Shown: positions 1 to 12,821 of the stretch, piece by piece | Layout of the letters: every line of letters begins with the position of its first letter | Numbering within the stretch: position 1 is the stretch's first letter | Made by a program: the position numbers and the translations under genes | From: Chondrosia reniformis | Taxonomy: Eukaryota; Porifera; Demospongiae; Chondrillida; Chondrillidae | Length of the DNA stretch: 64,000 nt | Direction of reading: 5' to 3' | Assembly: GCA_947172415.1 (NCBI GenBank) | Contig: OX359197.1 | Span: 3,038,001 to 3,102,000, forward strand | Notes under the pieces: model-generated | The model's database searches: none | The model's input: the letters and a program-made list of their open reading frames with translations, nothing else | What the model was told of the DNA's origin: nothing

Positions 1-336
1 ATATCCCAAGTTCTTAACAGAACCAAGGGATATACCCTCTTGAAAGGAACACCATGTCACACTTGTTGTACATGGATGACCTTAAGATATATGGAGGGCC
101 TGATAAACTCAGGGAAGCCATGGAATGTGTGGAGAAAACCTCAAATGCCATTGGCATGATGTTTGGAGTGAGAGAGTGTGGAACAGCTCACATGCAAAAG
201 GGGAAGGTTTTGGCTGGCCCAGACAACCCTGAATGCAGTGAAGAGTCCATAAAGGAGCCTTGAAAAAGGTACTACCTATTAGTACCTAGGGCTAGAACAA
301 CTGTTTGAGGTAGATGACAGCAAGGTAAAAGCTTGC

Positions 337-1041
337 TTGATCAACGAATTGAGGAGGAGACTCCACAAAGTGTGGGGCTCTCACCTCAATGGTAAGAATG
401 CTGCAGAAGCCTCTAACATGTTGTGTGCCTCTCTATTGAGATACTCTTACCCAGTTTTGAGGTGGACACAAAGTGAGCTTCCAAAACTGGAGCGAATGGT
501 GAGAAAGATCATGAGAAAGTACCAGTGTCATCACTATAACTCTGCCATTGAGAGAGTGAACTTGCCTCGCTCTCAAGGTGGTAGAGGGCTCTGTAGTTTT
601 CCTTTGGATCACGACAGGGCTGTTGTGAATCTGGCAAAATATCTCCATACTGCCAATGATCCACTCACAGCTGTTGTGGTTAAACACCAAAATTGGCTGG
701 AGTGCTCAAAGCATAGGAGGAATGTCTCGAAAGAAGCCAGATTGATATTTGGAAGCCACGGAAAAGAACTAGAACAGGAAATGTGGCTAAAGACAGATCC
801 CTCACCAAATGGTGTAAGAGAATGGAGGAGAGTGGCACTTGAGCTCTGGGAGGCTCAGACTGAAAGGTTAAAAAGTAACCTAGCCGAAAAGTCTCACCAG
901 GGCTCATACTACAGACAAGTCACAAATAGGGAGTCTTATGTGTGGCTTTCTGAGAGGAGACTCATACCTCAAACTGAGGCTCTGATTCTTGCAGCCCAAA
1001 GTGATGTGCTGCACGGTCAAACACATACTAAACATATGTGA
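337..1041 (+). pseudogene. LINE copy 1: RT thumb and linker region
   Basis: A 234-codon open stretch covering the region after the RT catalytic box. It contains the repeated family blocks LRRRLHKVWGSHLNGKN, SELPKLERMVRKIMRKYQ and NLPRSQGGRGLCSF, then a basic, Trp-rich linker (EWRRVALELWEAQTERLK). Family members continue into a C-X2-C-X8-H-X4-C knuckle, but here the reading frame runs into a deletion and ends within a few codons. The R2/R4 group of LINEs has this order (RT, thumb, knuckle, endonuclease). The first Met is internal to the original polyprotein and is not a real start. Confidence 0.75.
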
Positions 1042-1288
1042 GCCAAAGGGATTTTCTCTCTACAAAGGGAGGCATGACCGGGCAATACTGATAGTGTTGT
1101 GGAGATTGTTGAAAGAAAAACCGATTCAAGCAGGAAGAGCCCTGGTACAAACTAGAAGCAAAGCCAGTCTATGAGAATAGGTCTGTCAAAATCTTGTGGG
1201 ATCTTAGCAGCCCTACAGATGAAGAAATGACAGAAAGAAGGCCTTAGTCATTGAGGATCGGCTATGTAAGTCCATCTACATTATTGAG

Positions 1289-1585
1289 ATGTCAGTTCCT
1301 ACTGAAGGCAACATTAATGGAAGATGGGAAGAGAAGTTCCAAAAGAACCAGAAGCTGGCGGCTGATATGAGGAAACAATTTAGGGGCTACCGAATTAAGG
1401 TAGTCCCAATGATAATTGGTGCTTTGGGGACAGTGGAGATGCTCCTGGAAGACCTTAGGGGAATTCCAAAGCTGTCAAAAAGTGCAGTAGAAGTGATGAG
1501 AGCCATGCAGAGAATTGTTCTCTGTCCAGATGTGAGGATATTGAGGCAACATCTATCGGTTGAAGGATTGGGGCCTGGACGATAA
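1289..1585 (+). pseudogene. LINE copy 1: restriction-like endonuclease domain, C-terminal part
   Basis: Encodes the C-terminal 98 residues of the LINE polyprotein, beginning MSVPTEGNINGRWEEKFQK and containing KVVPMIIGALG. This is the second half of the PD-(D/E)XK-type endonuclease that R2-like elements use to nick target DNA and prime reverse transcription. The PD-containing half lies just upstream (about 1,235-1,290, in a different frame in this copy). The stop falls right after GLGPGR, earlier than in copy 5, where the frame continues about 50 codons to a different C-terminus. Confidence 0.7.
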
Positions 1586-1673
1586 GTAGTCCTGTCCCAG
1601 TCCTTGCCTGTTGACCTCTGGAAAGCAGTGGTGGATTGGTGTATGGAGGTACTCCCTCCTATTATGATGGTCA

Positions 1674-4201
1674 GATGTATGGGCTAGTTGTGGTACTAGT
1701 TGTATGTACTAGTTGTAAGTACTAGTTGTATTTACAAGTTGTATGTACTAGGACTTATTATACTTACTAGCTTTAGTACTGGTTGTGTGTTATAGTTGTA
1801 TGTACCTGTTACTAGTTGTTTGTAATGGTTGCATGTACTAGCACTTGTAATATGTGCTAGTTGAACGTTCTAGTTGTATGCACTAGATAAATGTACTAGT
1901 TGTATGTTGTGGTTGTATGAACTAGTTGAATGTACTAGTTTCATGTACCAGTTCTCTTTACTAGTTATATGTACCAGTTGGATGCACTAGTTGCATGTAA
2001 TCGTTACTATTTGTATGTACAAGTTATTTGCACTAGTTGTGTGTTTTAGTTGTATGTACTCGTTTCTAGTTGTTTGTATTGGTAGTATGTGATAGTGGTT
2101 CTACGTACTAGGACTGGCTATATTTACTAGTTGTAGGTACTAGTTGTATTTATGTAATAGGATTTGTTATACTTACTAGTTTTAGGTGCTACTTGTTAGT
2201 AATATTTGTATGTACTAGTTAAATGTACCACTTGTATGTACTACTTAAATGTACTAATTGTATGTAGTGGTTGTATGTACTAGTTACTCATTTCATGGTC
2301 TAGTTGTATGTACTAGTAGTATGTTCTAGGTGTATATAGTTGTTCTATGTATTAGTTCTATGTACTAGTTGCATGTACCAGTTCTATGTACTAGTTGTAT
2401 ATACTCCTTACATTTTGCATGTACAAGTTGTTTGTACTAGTTGTATGTATAAGTTGTATGTACTTGTTACTAGATGTTTGTACTGGATGTATAGAATAAG
2501 TTGTATGCAGTCGTTCTATAGACTAGGACTGGTTATATTTACAAGGTTTAGGTACTAGTTGTATGTACTAGTTGTATGTGCCAGTTACAAGTAGTATGTT
2601 CTAGTTTTATGTTCTACTTGCAAGGAGTAATATAGTAGTTACATTTATTAGTTGTAGACCTAGTTGAATGAACTAGTTGAATGAACTAGTTGTATGTACT
2701 AGTTTTATGTGCTACTTGTAATACTAGTTTAATGTACTAGTTGTATATACTAGTTATATGGGCTAGTTGTATGTGCTAGTTGTAGTACTAGTAGTATGTA
2801 CCAGTTGTATGTACTAGTTGTATGGACTAGTTGAATGTACTAGTTCTTTGTAGTTGTTGGAGTACTACTTTAATGTAATAGTTGAATGTACTAGTTGAAT
2901 GTACTAGTTCTTTGTACTTGTTGTAGTACTACTTTAATGTAATAGTTGTAGGTACTAGTTATATGTACTAATTGTATTTACTAGTTGTTTCTACTAGTTG
3001 TATGTACTAGCTGTATGGACTAGTTGTATGTACTAGTTGTATGTGCTACTTTCTAGTTGTATGTACCAGTTTTAAGTACTAATTGTATGTTCAAGTAATA
3101 GTTATATTTACTAGTTGTTGGTCTTAATTGTATGTACTAAACTAGTTATATGTGCTGGTTGTATGTAGCAGTTAAATGTACTAGTTGTAATACTAGTTTA
3201 ATGAACTAGTTGTATGTACTAGTTGTATGGACTACTTCTGTGTATGTACCAGTTATATTTAATAGTTGTAAATACCAATTAAAGGTACCAGTTAAATGTA
3301 CTAGTTCTACCTACTAGTTGTATGAACTAGTTGTGTGTACTAGTTGTGTGCACTAGTTGTATGTATTAGATGTATGTACTACTTGTATGTACTAGTTAAA
3401 TGTACTAGTTGCAGTACGAGTTTAATGTACTAGCTGCCTGTATTAGTCGCATTTACTAGTTGTATGATCTAAGTATAAGTACTAGATGTATGTACTAGTT
3501 GTAAGTACTAGTTATTTTTACAAGTTGTATGTACTGTGACTTATTATACTTACTAGTTTTAGGTACTATTTGGATGTTATTATTGTATGTACTCTTTACT
3601 AGTTGTTTGTACTGGTTGCATGTACTAAGTGTATAAACTCGGATTGCTTTTATTAACTCGTTGTAGGTACTAGTTGTATGTACTAGTTGTACGTTCTAGT
3701 TGTATGTAGTAGTTAAATGTACTAGTTGTATAGCCTAAACATATGTACTAGTTGTATGTGGTGGTTGTATGTAATAGTAACTCATTTATGGTCTAGTTGT
3801 ATGTACTAGTTGTATGGTCTAGTTGTATGTTATTATAGTATATTCTAGTTGTAAATAGTTGTTGTATGTACTAGTTCTATGTACTAGTTGTATGTGGAAG
3901 TTTTATGCACTAGTTGTACGTACCAGCTGTATGTACTAGTTCTATGTACTTGTTACTATTTGTATGTACAAGTTGTTTGCACAAGCGCTATGTGACTATG
4001 TAATAGTTGCACTATGTAATAGTTGTATGTAGTAGTTCTATGTCCTAGGACTGCTTACATTTACTCATTGTAGGTATCAGTTTTATGTACTAGTTGTATG
4101 TACTAGTTGTATGTACTAGTTGTATGTACTAGTTGTATGTACTCGTTGTATTTACTAGTTGAATGTACTCAGACTACTTATATTTACTAGTTGCAGGTAC
4201 T
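1674..4201 (+). repeat. 13-bp satellite, block 1 (+ orientation)
   Basis: Degenerate tandem array of TAGTTGTATGTAC with many substitutions and small indels; the palindromic ACTAGT core is the best-kept part. A longer variant recurs here about every 400-500 bp, reading roughly ACTAGGACTNGTTATA then TTTACTAGTTGTAGGTACT (near 1,746, 2,106, 2,522, 3,535, 4,044, 4,169). The last of these abuts the 5' end of LINE copy 2. Apparent ORFs (e.g. 2,340-2,558) only read the repeat. Confidence 0.95.
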
Positions 4202-4792
4202 GTCGTGGGAATTGGAGGTTGTGGCTCCGAGCTGACAAGAGGATGGGTATTGTCCAGTTCAATCCCCCAACGGAGCAGAATTCTTAGCCCCTCATGTGGT
4301 ATCCTGTGGCTAAATCAGCCTCCCTGTCAGCATGGGCTAACCCCCCGTCTGGCAGCTTCACTGGGTTACATTGTGCCATGAGAATAACAATTTTCAAGAC
4401 ATACTGTGGTCTAGTTGCACCTAGGGTGAAGAAAATCCTGGGTCAACCAGAATTGGTGATTCCACTGGTGCCTCACAGGTAGATGTACCTGAATGTAATA
4501 GCCTTTCTTCGGTCCCCATGATGGGCCAACCAGCCCTCTGGACCGAGGAAATGGTTAGGGCACTAATTGATTGCTATGAGCGATGTGAACCCAAAAGAGG
4601 TGGCTATCAGAAGCGTTTAGAGCGGGAATGGCTGAGCAAATACCCACATTTGCCTCAGACCGGTCGAACCATTGCATTTCAAGCCAAAAGAAACTAGGTA
4701 GGAGTCGGAGTACTGCAAGTAAAGGGTAGCGAGATTTAGATTTCGTTAATGATGCACCGCAGGGTACCTCTAGAAGCAGAAGGATCCAAGGG

Positions 4793-5696
4793 GTGATCTG
4801 GAACCTTCAGAGGGATAATATCCTCATGGAGCTCTACCGAGAAAGTAAGCTCATGGAAAAGGGGTATGCCGAGCGGTTGTACAAGGCTTGGAATGCTAAA
4901 ATGCCAGACCATAAAACCACAAAGGTAGCACTAATTACAAGAGTTAGTAGAATCCGAAGAGGTCAATGTCTCTTGAGACTAAACCTTGTGGAACCTGACT
5001 CTCATGGTGTAGCCACCCTAACTGGGACTGCGGAGGTAGGTGTGAGAGCCAAGGGAGAGGAAGAGCCTGACCAAGTTCAGGCTGGGACTGGACAAAATGG
5101 TGAACTGTTTACAGGCTTGCTGAAACTCCCACACTTGATCATCCCAGTCACAGGACAAGTGGCAATGATCATCTGATGCCACTTTTAGGCCAAGCAAAAG
5201 ATGCCTGTCTCCGAAAGAAACCTGGAGATTTCGCTGATAGAAACCCTGTGGGGCGGTGCAGTTCAACCATGAAGATACGGCACTGCTTCAGGAGGCCAAT
5301 GATTGGGTGGAGAAAGAGTGGCAGAAAGGCCCTAGGTCGGGCTGGCACCTGAACTACCTGGTCTACTCTGTTGCTGTGGCTGTGAAGGGAAAAACAATCA
5401 ATGTATTGCAACCTTGCAACCAGGGAAGGAAATCAGACAATCAGAAGGGTAGTAAGAGACAAGGATGTCACATAAGTGACAGGAAGGCCAAAGGCCTTAG
5501 GTTTAGAAGACTGCTTGCCTGGTTGGTTGTGGAAATAGCACGTCAACAGAGTAATAATCCTTTGACCAAACGCCTGAAAATACTCCGAAGAAAGCTTAGG
5601 AGGGAGTTCCATTCATTAAACCTGAATGTGCTGATTAGAGCTCGGGGACAGACACGGGGGAAACGTCTGGATCCTACAAGAGTGAAGATCGCCTGA
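4793..5696 (+). pseudogene. LINE copy 2: N-terminal hydrophilic region
   Basis: Two overlapping open stretches (4,793-5,176 and 5,256-5,696) in different frames cover the region between the N-terminal Trp/Cys domain and the RT fingers. Recognisable family blocks are EKGYAERLYKAWNAKMPDHK, the basic LRFRRLLAWLVVEIARQQSN, and RRKLRREFHSLNLNVLIRA. Similar basic segments precede the RT core in other LINEs and may bind RNA or DNA; that role is inferred. Copies 4, 5 and 6 carry the same blocks on the - strand. Confidence 0.65.
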
Positions 5697-6293
5697 ACGC
5701 AAAAAATTCCAGGAACAAAACCACCTTTGGAATACCCAAAGGAAGTTCCGGATGAATGGCAATGTTCCAACCTCCAATGAAGCTGTCTCAATTGAGGTAG
5801 TAAGAGACTTTTGGACAAAGATATTAGGTACTGTTGGTAAGGTCAGCAGAGATGACCCAGGGGTGAAAGAATGGCGAAAGGAAACCAAAAAGAGAGTGGG
5901 TAGAACCCCCTCTGAAAGTCCCAATAGCATTGATGAGACCAAACTGAGGAAAGCCTTGAAAAAGGCAAAAAGCTGGTCAGCCCTTTGGCCGGATGGCATC
6001 CACACTTTTTGGTGGATAGCACTCCCCTCCGCACAGTCTGCCTTGGCAGATGTACTACGGAGGGTGGTAAGCGGAGATCTGTCAGTCCCAGACCGGCTTA
6101 CAAGGGGTCGCACACAACTCATCCCCAAAAAGGAGATCCAAAAAGTTCGGCAAACTACCGAACTATTGTATGTCTCAACACCGTGTACAAGGCTGTCACA
6201 GCATACATTGCATAAGAATTACTCACTTACACCTACACTAATGATCTTTTGCCTATGGCCCAAAGGGCCATAAGGAAATAGAGGTGGGGCTTT

Positions 6294-6848
6294 GTGGACT
6301 GTCTATTGCTGGATCAATCAATCGGTCTAGATGCCAAAAGTATGGGCAAGCCACTTAGTATGGTATGGATAGATTACAATAAGGCATATGATAGAGTCCC
6401 TCACAAGTGGGTGATGAAGGTGCTAAAAACTATCAAGTGCCCAGATTGGTTCAGGAGTTTAATAGAGCTCTTCTCCAAACACTGAGCTACTGTACTTGAG
6501 TTGAGGACTGCGGGGAAGGTGGTTAGGAGAACCCCTGTTAAATATAACAGGGGATTCTTCCAAGGGGACTCCTTATCGCCACTCCTCTTTTGTCCATCAT
6601 ATCCCAAGTTCTTAACAGACCAAGGGATATACCCTCTGAAAAGGAACACCATGTCACACTTGTTGTACATGGATGACCTTAAGATAGATGCTGGAGGGCC
6701 TGATAAACTCAGGGAAGCCATGGAATGTGTGGAGAAAACCTCAAATGCCATAGGCTTGTGGTTTGGAGTGAGAGAGTGTGGAACAGCTCACATGCAAAAG
6801 GGGAAGGTTCTGGCTGGCCAAGTGAAGAATCCATATGGAGCCTTGTAA
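6294..6848 (+). pseudogene. LINE copy 2: reverse transcriptase core
   Basis: Contains the RT palm in two overlapping open stretches. Motif A is WIDYNKAYDRVPHKW with both aspartates, motif B is RGFFQGDSLSPLLF, and motif C is LLYMDDLKIDAGGPD with the YMDD catalytic pair. It is followed by FGVRECGTAHMQKGKVLAG, which resembles motif D/E. The YMDDLK variant of the catalytic box is typical of RLE-bearing LINEs of the R2/R4/NeSL group. A stop and a frame change separate motif A from motif B here. Confidence 0.8.
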
Positions 6849-7602
6849 AAGGTACTACTTATAAGTAACTAGGGCTAGAACAACTGTTTGAGGTACATGA
6901 CAGCAAGGTAAAAGCTTGCTTGATCAACGAATTGAGGAGGAGATTCCATAAAGTGTGGAGCTCTTACCTCAATGGTAAGAATGCTGCAGAAGCCTCTAAC
7001 ATGTTGTGTGGCTCTGTATTGAGATACTCTTTCCCAGTTTTAGAGGTGGACACAAAGTAAGCTTCCAAAACTGGAGCGAAAGGTGAGAAAGATCATGAGA
7101 AAGTACCAGTGTCATCACTATAACTCTGCCATTGAGAGAGTGAACTTGCCTCGCTCTCAAGGTGGTAGAGGGCTCTGTAGTTTTCCTTTGGATAACGACA
7201 GGGCTGTTGTGAATCTGGCAAGATACCTCCATACTGCCATTGATCCACTCACAGCTGTTGTGGTTAAACACCAAAATTGGCTGGAGTGCTCAAAGCAGAG
7301 GAGGACTGTCTTGAAAGAAGCTGGATTGATACTGGGAAGCCACGGAAAAGAATTAGAACCGGAAATGTGGCTTAAGACAGATCCCTCACAAAATAGCGTA
7401 AGAGAATGGAGGAGAGTGGCACGTGACCTCCGGGAGGCTCAGACTGAAAGGTTAAAAAGTAACCTAGCTGAAAAATCTCACCAGGGTTCATGCCACAGAC
7501 AAGTCACAAATAGGGAGTCTTATGTGTGGCTTTCTGAGGGGAGACTCAGACCTCAAACTGAGGCTCTGATTCATGCAGCCCAAGATGAAGTAACAAGGTT
7601 CT

Positions 7603-10600
7603 ACGTAGGGACTGGTTGTAAGTACTAGTTGTATGTACTGGAACTTGTAATATGTGCTAATTGTACGTACAAGTCGTATATACAACTAGTTAAATGTACT
7701 AGTTGTATATACTACTTATACGTACTAATTGTATATAGTGATTGTATGTACTAGTTACTCGTTCTATGGCCTAGTTGAATGTACTAGTTTTAAGTTCTAG
7801 TTGTTTTTACTAGTAGTATGTTCTAGTTGTATATAGTAGTTGTATGTACTAATTCAATATAGTAGTTGTATGCACCAGTTCTCTGTATTAGGTGCATGTA
7901 CCAGTTGTATGTACTAGTTGTATGTACTCGTTACTTTATGTATGTACACGTTGCTAGTACTATGTATTAGTTGTATGGACTGGTTATATTTACAAGTTGT
8001 AGGTACTAGTTGTATATACTAGTTATACGTACTAGTACTAGCCATATGTGCTAGGTGTATATACGTACTAGTTGTATGTACTAGTAGTAGGTTCTAGTTG
8101 TATATAGTAGTTGTAGGGACTAGTTGTATGTACTAGTTTTATGTACTAGTTTTATGTACTAGTTGTGTGTACTAGTTATATGTACTAGATCTTGGTACTA
8201 GTTATATGGACTACTTATTTGTACTAGTTGTATGTAGTAGCTATATGTACTAGTTACTAGTTGTATGGTCTACTTGTGTGTACTAATTGTATGTTGTTTA
8301 TAGTAGTTTTATGTACTAGTTGTATGTACTTGTTTTATGTACTAGTTGTATGAACTAGTTGTATATACCAGTTTTATGTACTCGTTACTCATTGTATGTA
8401 CAAGTTGTATTTGTTAGTTGTGTGTATTAGTTGTATATACTTGTGATAGTAGTGTGTAGAAGTTGTATGTACTAGTTACTAGTTGTATGGTCTAGTTGTA
8501 TGCATTAGTTGTATGTTCTAGTTATTTATAGTAGTTTTATGTATTAGTTGTATATGCCAGCTGTATGTACTAGTAGAATGCACTAGTAGTATATACTAGT
8601 TGTATGTAGTAGTTGTATGTACAAGTTGTATGTATTGGTTGTATGTAATAGTTGTATGTACACGTTAATAGTTCTATGTACTGGTTGGATGTTCTAGATG
8701 GACGTCCTAGTTGGATGTATTAGTTGTATGAACTGTTGTATGTACTACTTGTATGAACTAGTTGTTTTGTACTAGTACCAGTTATATTTAATAATTGCAG
8801 GTTGTAGTTTTCTGTGTCTTACATGCATGTACAAGTACCTAGGTATATATACAAGTTATATGTATTAGTTGTATGTACTTTTTGTATATAGTAGTTTCAT
8901 GTACAAGTTGTATGTACTAGTTGTATGTACTAGTTGTATGAACTATTTCTATGCATTCGTTACTAGTACTAATTGTGTGTACTAGTTCTAGTAATATGTC
9001 CTGGGTCTAGGTACTAGTTGTATATAGTAGTTGTATGTACTAATTACTAGTTGAATGTACTAGTTGTATGTTCCAATTTTAAGTAATAGTTATATTTCCT
9101 AGTTATATGAACTAGTTGCATGCACTAGTTGTTTGAATTATTTCTATGCATTCGTTACTAGTTGTATGTACTAGCTGTGTGTACTAGTTTTATGTATTAG
9201 ATGTATGTACTAGTTGTATATAGTAGTTGTATGTACTAATTACTAGTTGTATGTTCCAATTTCAAGTAATAGTTATATTTCCTAGTTATATGAACTAGTT
9301 GCATGCACTAGTTGTTTGAATTATTTCTATGCATTCGTTACTAGTTATATGTACTAGTTGAGTGTACTAGTTTTATGTATTAGATGTATGTACTAGTTGT
9401 ATGTACTAGTTATATGTACTAGTTGTATGTACTAGTTGTGTGTACTAGTTGTATGTATTAGATGTATGTACTGGTTTTATGTACTAGTACTAATAATATT
9501 TGCTAGTTGTATGTAATAGTTGTATTTACTAGTTGTATGTTCTAGTTGTATATACTAGTTGTATGTTCTAGTTATATGCACTAGGCTTACGTACTGTTTT
9601 TATGTACTCGTTGTATGTAGTAGTTGTATGTACTAGTTGTTTGTACTCGTTACTAGTTGTATGTTCTAGTTGTACGCACTAGTTGTAGGTACTAGTTGTA
9701 CGTCTTAATTGTGTGTTCTAGTTGTGGGTAGTAGTTGTATGTACTAGTTAAATGCACTAGGTTTATGTACTGTTTGCATGCACTGGTTGTATGTACTAGT
9801 TGTATGTACTAGTTGTATGTACTCGTAGTATTTACTAGTTGTAGGCATTAGTTGTATGAACTAGTTGGATATAGTAGTTGTATGTTCTAGTTGTATGTAG
9901 CAGTTGTATGTACCAGTTTTAGGTACTAGTAGAATGTACTGGATGTTTGTACTATTTCTATGTACTAGAGGTATATTTTAGATGTAAGTAGTAATTGTAA
10001 GTACTACTTTTATGTACCAGTTGTGTACTAGTTGTATGTACTAGCAGAATGTACTAGTTGTATGAATTAGTTGTTTCGACTAGTTTTATATACTAGTTGT
10101 ATGTCCCAGTTGTATGTACTCGTTACAAGTTGTATGTACAAGTTGAGCGTACTAGTTGTGTGTATTAGTTGTACATGCTTGTTAATATTTGTATGCACAT
10201 GTTGTATGATACCTGTTGTGTGTACTATTTGTATGAACTAGTTGTATGTATCTGTTGTGTGTACTAGTTGTATATAGTAGTTGTATGTACTAGTCCTTTG
10301 TATTAGTTGTATGTACTAATTTTATGTAGTAGTTGTAAGTACTAGTTACAAGATATAAGGTCTAGTTGTATGTAGTAGTTGTATGTTACAGTTGTATATA
10401 ATAGATGTAGGTACTAGTTGTACGTAATACTCATAAGTACTAGTAATATGTAGTAGCTATATGTACTAGTTACTACTTGTATGGTCTACTTGTATATATG
10501 TACTGATTGTATGTTCTAGATATATATAGTAGTTGTATGTACTAGTTTTATGTACTGGTTGTATGTACTAATTGTATGAACTAGTTGTATATACAAGTTT

Positions 10601-12819
10601 TATGTACTCGTTACTGGTAGTATGAATAAGTTGCATTCACTAGTTGTTTGTATTAGTTGCATATACTCGTTACTAGTTTTATATACATGTTGTATGGAAT
10701 AGTTATGTGTACTAGTTCTATGAACTAGTTGTGTGTACTAAATGTTTGTACAAGTTGTATGTACCAGATGTTTGATCTAGTTGAATTTACTACTTATATG
10801 TTCTAGTTGTATATAGTAGTTGTAGGTACTAGGTCTATGTACTAGTTGTAAGTACAAGTTATTTGTACCAGGTATATGAACTAGTTGAATGTTCTAGTTG
10901 TATGAACTAGTTCTATGTATTCATTACTAGTTGTATGTACTAGTTGTGAGTCCTAGTTTTATGTACTTATTGTATGAACTAGTACTAGTTAAATTACTAG
11001 TGTTAGATACTAGTTGTATGGACCAGTTTTATGTACTAGTACCCGTTACATTTACTAGTTGTAGGTATTAGTTGAATGTAGTATTTGTATGAACTAGTTG
11101 TTTTATACTAGTACAAGTTATATTTACTTGCTATAGGTACTAGTGGTGTGTAACTGTCGTGTGTACTAGATGTATGTTCTAGTAACTACTTATATGTTCC
11201 AGCTGTGTGTATTAGGTGTATATACTAGTTCTATGTAGTACTTGTATGTATATGTTGTATATACTAGTTGTATGTACGAGTTGTACATAGTAGTCGCATT
11301 TAGTAGTTGTATAAACTAGTTTTATGTACTAGTTGTATGTATTAGTTGTAGTACTAGTTGTATGTAGTAGTTGTAAGCACTAGGTTTATGTACTGTTTGT
11401 ATGTACTCGTTGAATGCAGTAGTTGTATGTACTAGTTGTATGTACTCGTTACTAGATGTATCTACTAGTTAAATGTAATAGTTATATGTACTAGTTATTT
11501 GTACTAGTTATATGTACTAGTTGTATGTATTAGTTCTATATACATGTTGTAGTCCTAGTTGCACGTACCAGTTTTATGTACTAGTTGTGTGTATAAGTTA
11601 TATTGACTATTTCTATGTACTAGTTGCTGTACTACTTTAATGTACTAGTTGTATGTAGTACTAATTGTATGAAATATTTGTATTTAATATTTGTTTGTAT
11701 CAGTAGTAAATACTAGTTGTATGTACTAGTTGTATGAGCGAGTTACTAGTTGTAGGACCTAGTTGTATGTACTAGTTGTATGTACTAGTGATATTATCTA
11801 GTTGTATGAAGTAGTTATATGTACTAGTAGTAATACTAGTTTAATGGACTAGTTGTGTGTACTTGTTGTGAGTACCAGTTGTATGTATTAGTTGTAGTGC
11901 TAGTTGTATGTGGTAGTTGTTTTTACATGTTGTATGTACTAGGACTTGTTATATTTACTAGTTGTGGGTTGTACTTACATGTAATAGTTGTATGTACTCA
12001 TTACTAGTTGTTTGTAGTGGTTGTAGTTACTAGTTGTATGTACTAGTTGTATGTATTAGATGTATGTACTAGTTGTATGTACTAGTTGTAATACCAGTTT
12101 AACGTACTAGTTTTATGTAGCAGTCTCATTTATCAGATATATGTACTAGTTTTATGTACTCATTATGTGAACTAGTTGTAGTACTACTTGTATGTATTAG
12201 CTGTATTTACTAGTTTTATGTACTAGGACTTGTTATATTTACTAGTTGTAGGTACTACTGGTATGTAATAGTTGTATGTACTTTTTACTAGTTGTTGGTA
12301 GTGGTTGTATGTAATAGTAGTGTGTAATACTTATATGGACTATATGTTATTACTAGTTGTATGTACTAGTAATAGATATATTTACTAATTGCAGGTATTA
12401 GTTGTATGTACTAGTTGTATGTACTAGTACTAGTAATATTAGCTAGTTGTACGTAATAGTAGTAGATACTAGGTGTATGTTCTAGTTGTATGTACTAGTT
12501 GTGTGAACTACTTGTATTTACCAGTTGTATGTACTAGCTGTATGTACTAATTGTATCTATTAGTTTTATGAAGTAGTTTTATAAACTAGTTGTATTTACT
12601 ATGTACTAATTGTATATACTAGTTGAATGTACTAGGTGTATGTACTAGTTTGATGTGTATGTATTTGGTATGTTTCCTGGTTGTATGTACCGGTTATAAG
12701 TACAACTTATATGTATTGGTTCTAAGTAATAGTTGTAAGTACTAGTTATGTATATTAGTTGTAGGTGCTAGTTGTATATACTAATTGTATGTACCATTAC
12801 TAGTTGTATGTAAAAGTTG
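7603..12819 (+). repeat. 13-bp satellite, block 2 (+ orientation), longest uninterrupted array
   Basis: About 5.2 kb of TAGTTGTATGTAC repeats with no insertion. Local sub-arrays differ in their preferred variant: TAGTTGTATATAG is frequent around 8.0-8.6 kb. A ~130-bp segment is duplicated nearly intact around 9,110-9,180 and 9,290-9,360 (both have CATGCACTAGTTGTTTGAAT then TATTTCTATGCATTCGTTAC). This is the expected outcome of local unequal exchange. I see no gene. Confidence 0.95.
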
Positions 12820-12821
12820 TA

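Larger units (their letters stand above)
1..1673 (+). mobile_element. RLE-type LINE, copy 1 (partial, cut by window start)
   Basis: 3' part of a non-LTR retrotransposon. It opens inside the reverse transcriptase: the catalytic YMDD box with the following DLKIY is encoded near 70-90. The RT thumb and a long basic linker follow (337-1041). Next come the second half of a CCHC knuckle (HILNICEPKGFSLYK, near 1,020-1,065) and the restriction-like endonuclease domain (1,240-1,585), ending in the conserved VPMIIGALG and LRRHLSVEGLGPGR stretches. Compared with the other copies, about 75-80 bp are missing at about 1,014, removing the first half of the knuckle, and the last ~240 bp including the 3' UTR are absent. 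The element stops near 1,673 and runs directly into satellite. The frames are interrupted, so this copy is dead. Family identity is clear from five other copies in the window. Confidence 0.9.
4202..7602 (+). mobile_element. RLE-type LINE, copy 2 (complete 5' end, deleted 3' part)
   Basis: The 5' end GTCGTGGGAATTGG matches the 5' end of full-length copy 4, so this insertion reached full length. In order: a ~330-bp leader; an N-terminal domain with WTEEMVRALIDCYER and GGYQKRLEREW (about 4,540-4,690), resembling the short Trp/Cys-rich N-terminal domain seen in many invertebrate RT proteins; a hydrophilic region (4,793-5,696); the RT fingers (5,752-6,270); motif A WIDYNKAYDRVPH (about 6,365-6,405); motif B with FFQGDSLSPLLF (about 6,555); the YMDD box (about 6,667); and the thumb/linker (7,083-7,590). 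At about 7,588 the coding sequence jumps to a 3'-UTR fragment (AGTAACAAGGTTCT), so the knuckle, endonuclease and most of the 3' UTR are gone. Several frame breaks; not functional. Confidence 0.92.

Noticed and set aside
433-907. - strand ORFs in LINE copy 1 (433-690, 680-907)
   Set aside because: Antisense shadows of the LINE frame; the same shadows recur in copies 2-6 at the matching places (e.g. 26,335-26,727, 44,912-45,169, 62,093-62,347).
2340-2558. 72-codon ORF rich in YVLV and CTSCMY
   Set aside because: It reads the 13-bp repeat (39-nt coding period) and has no other content; the same holds for 40,462-40,656 and 7,488-7,685.
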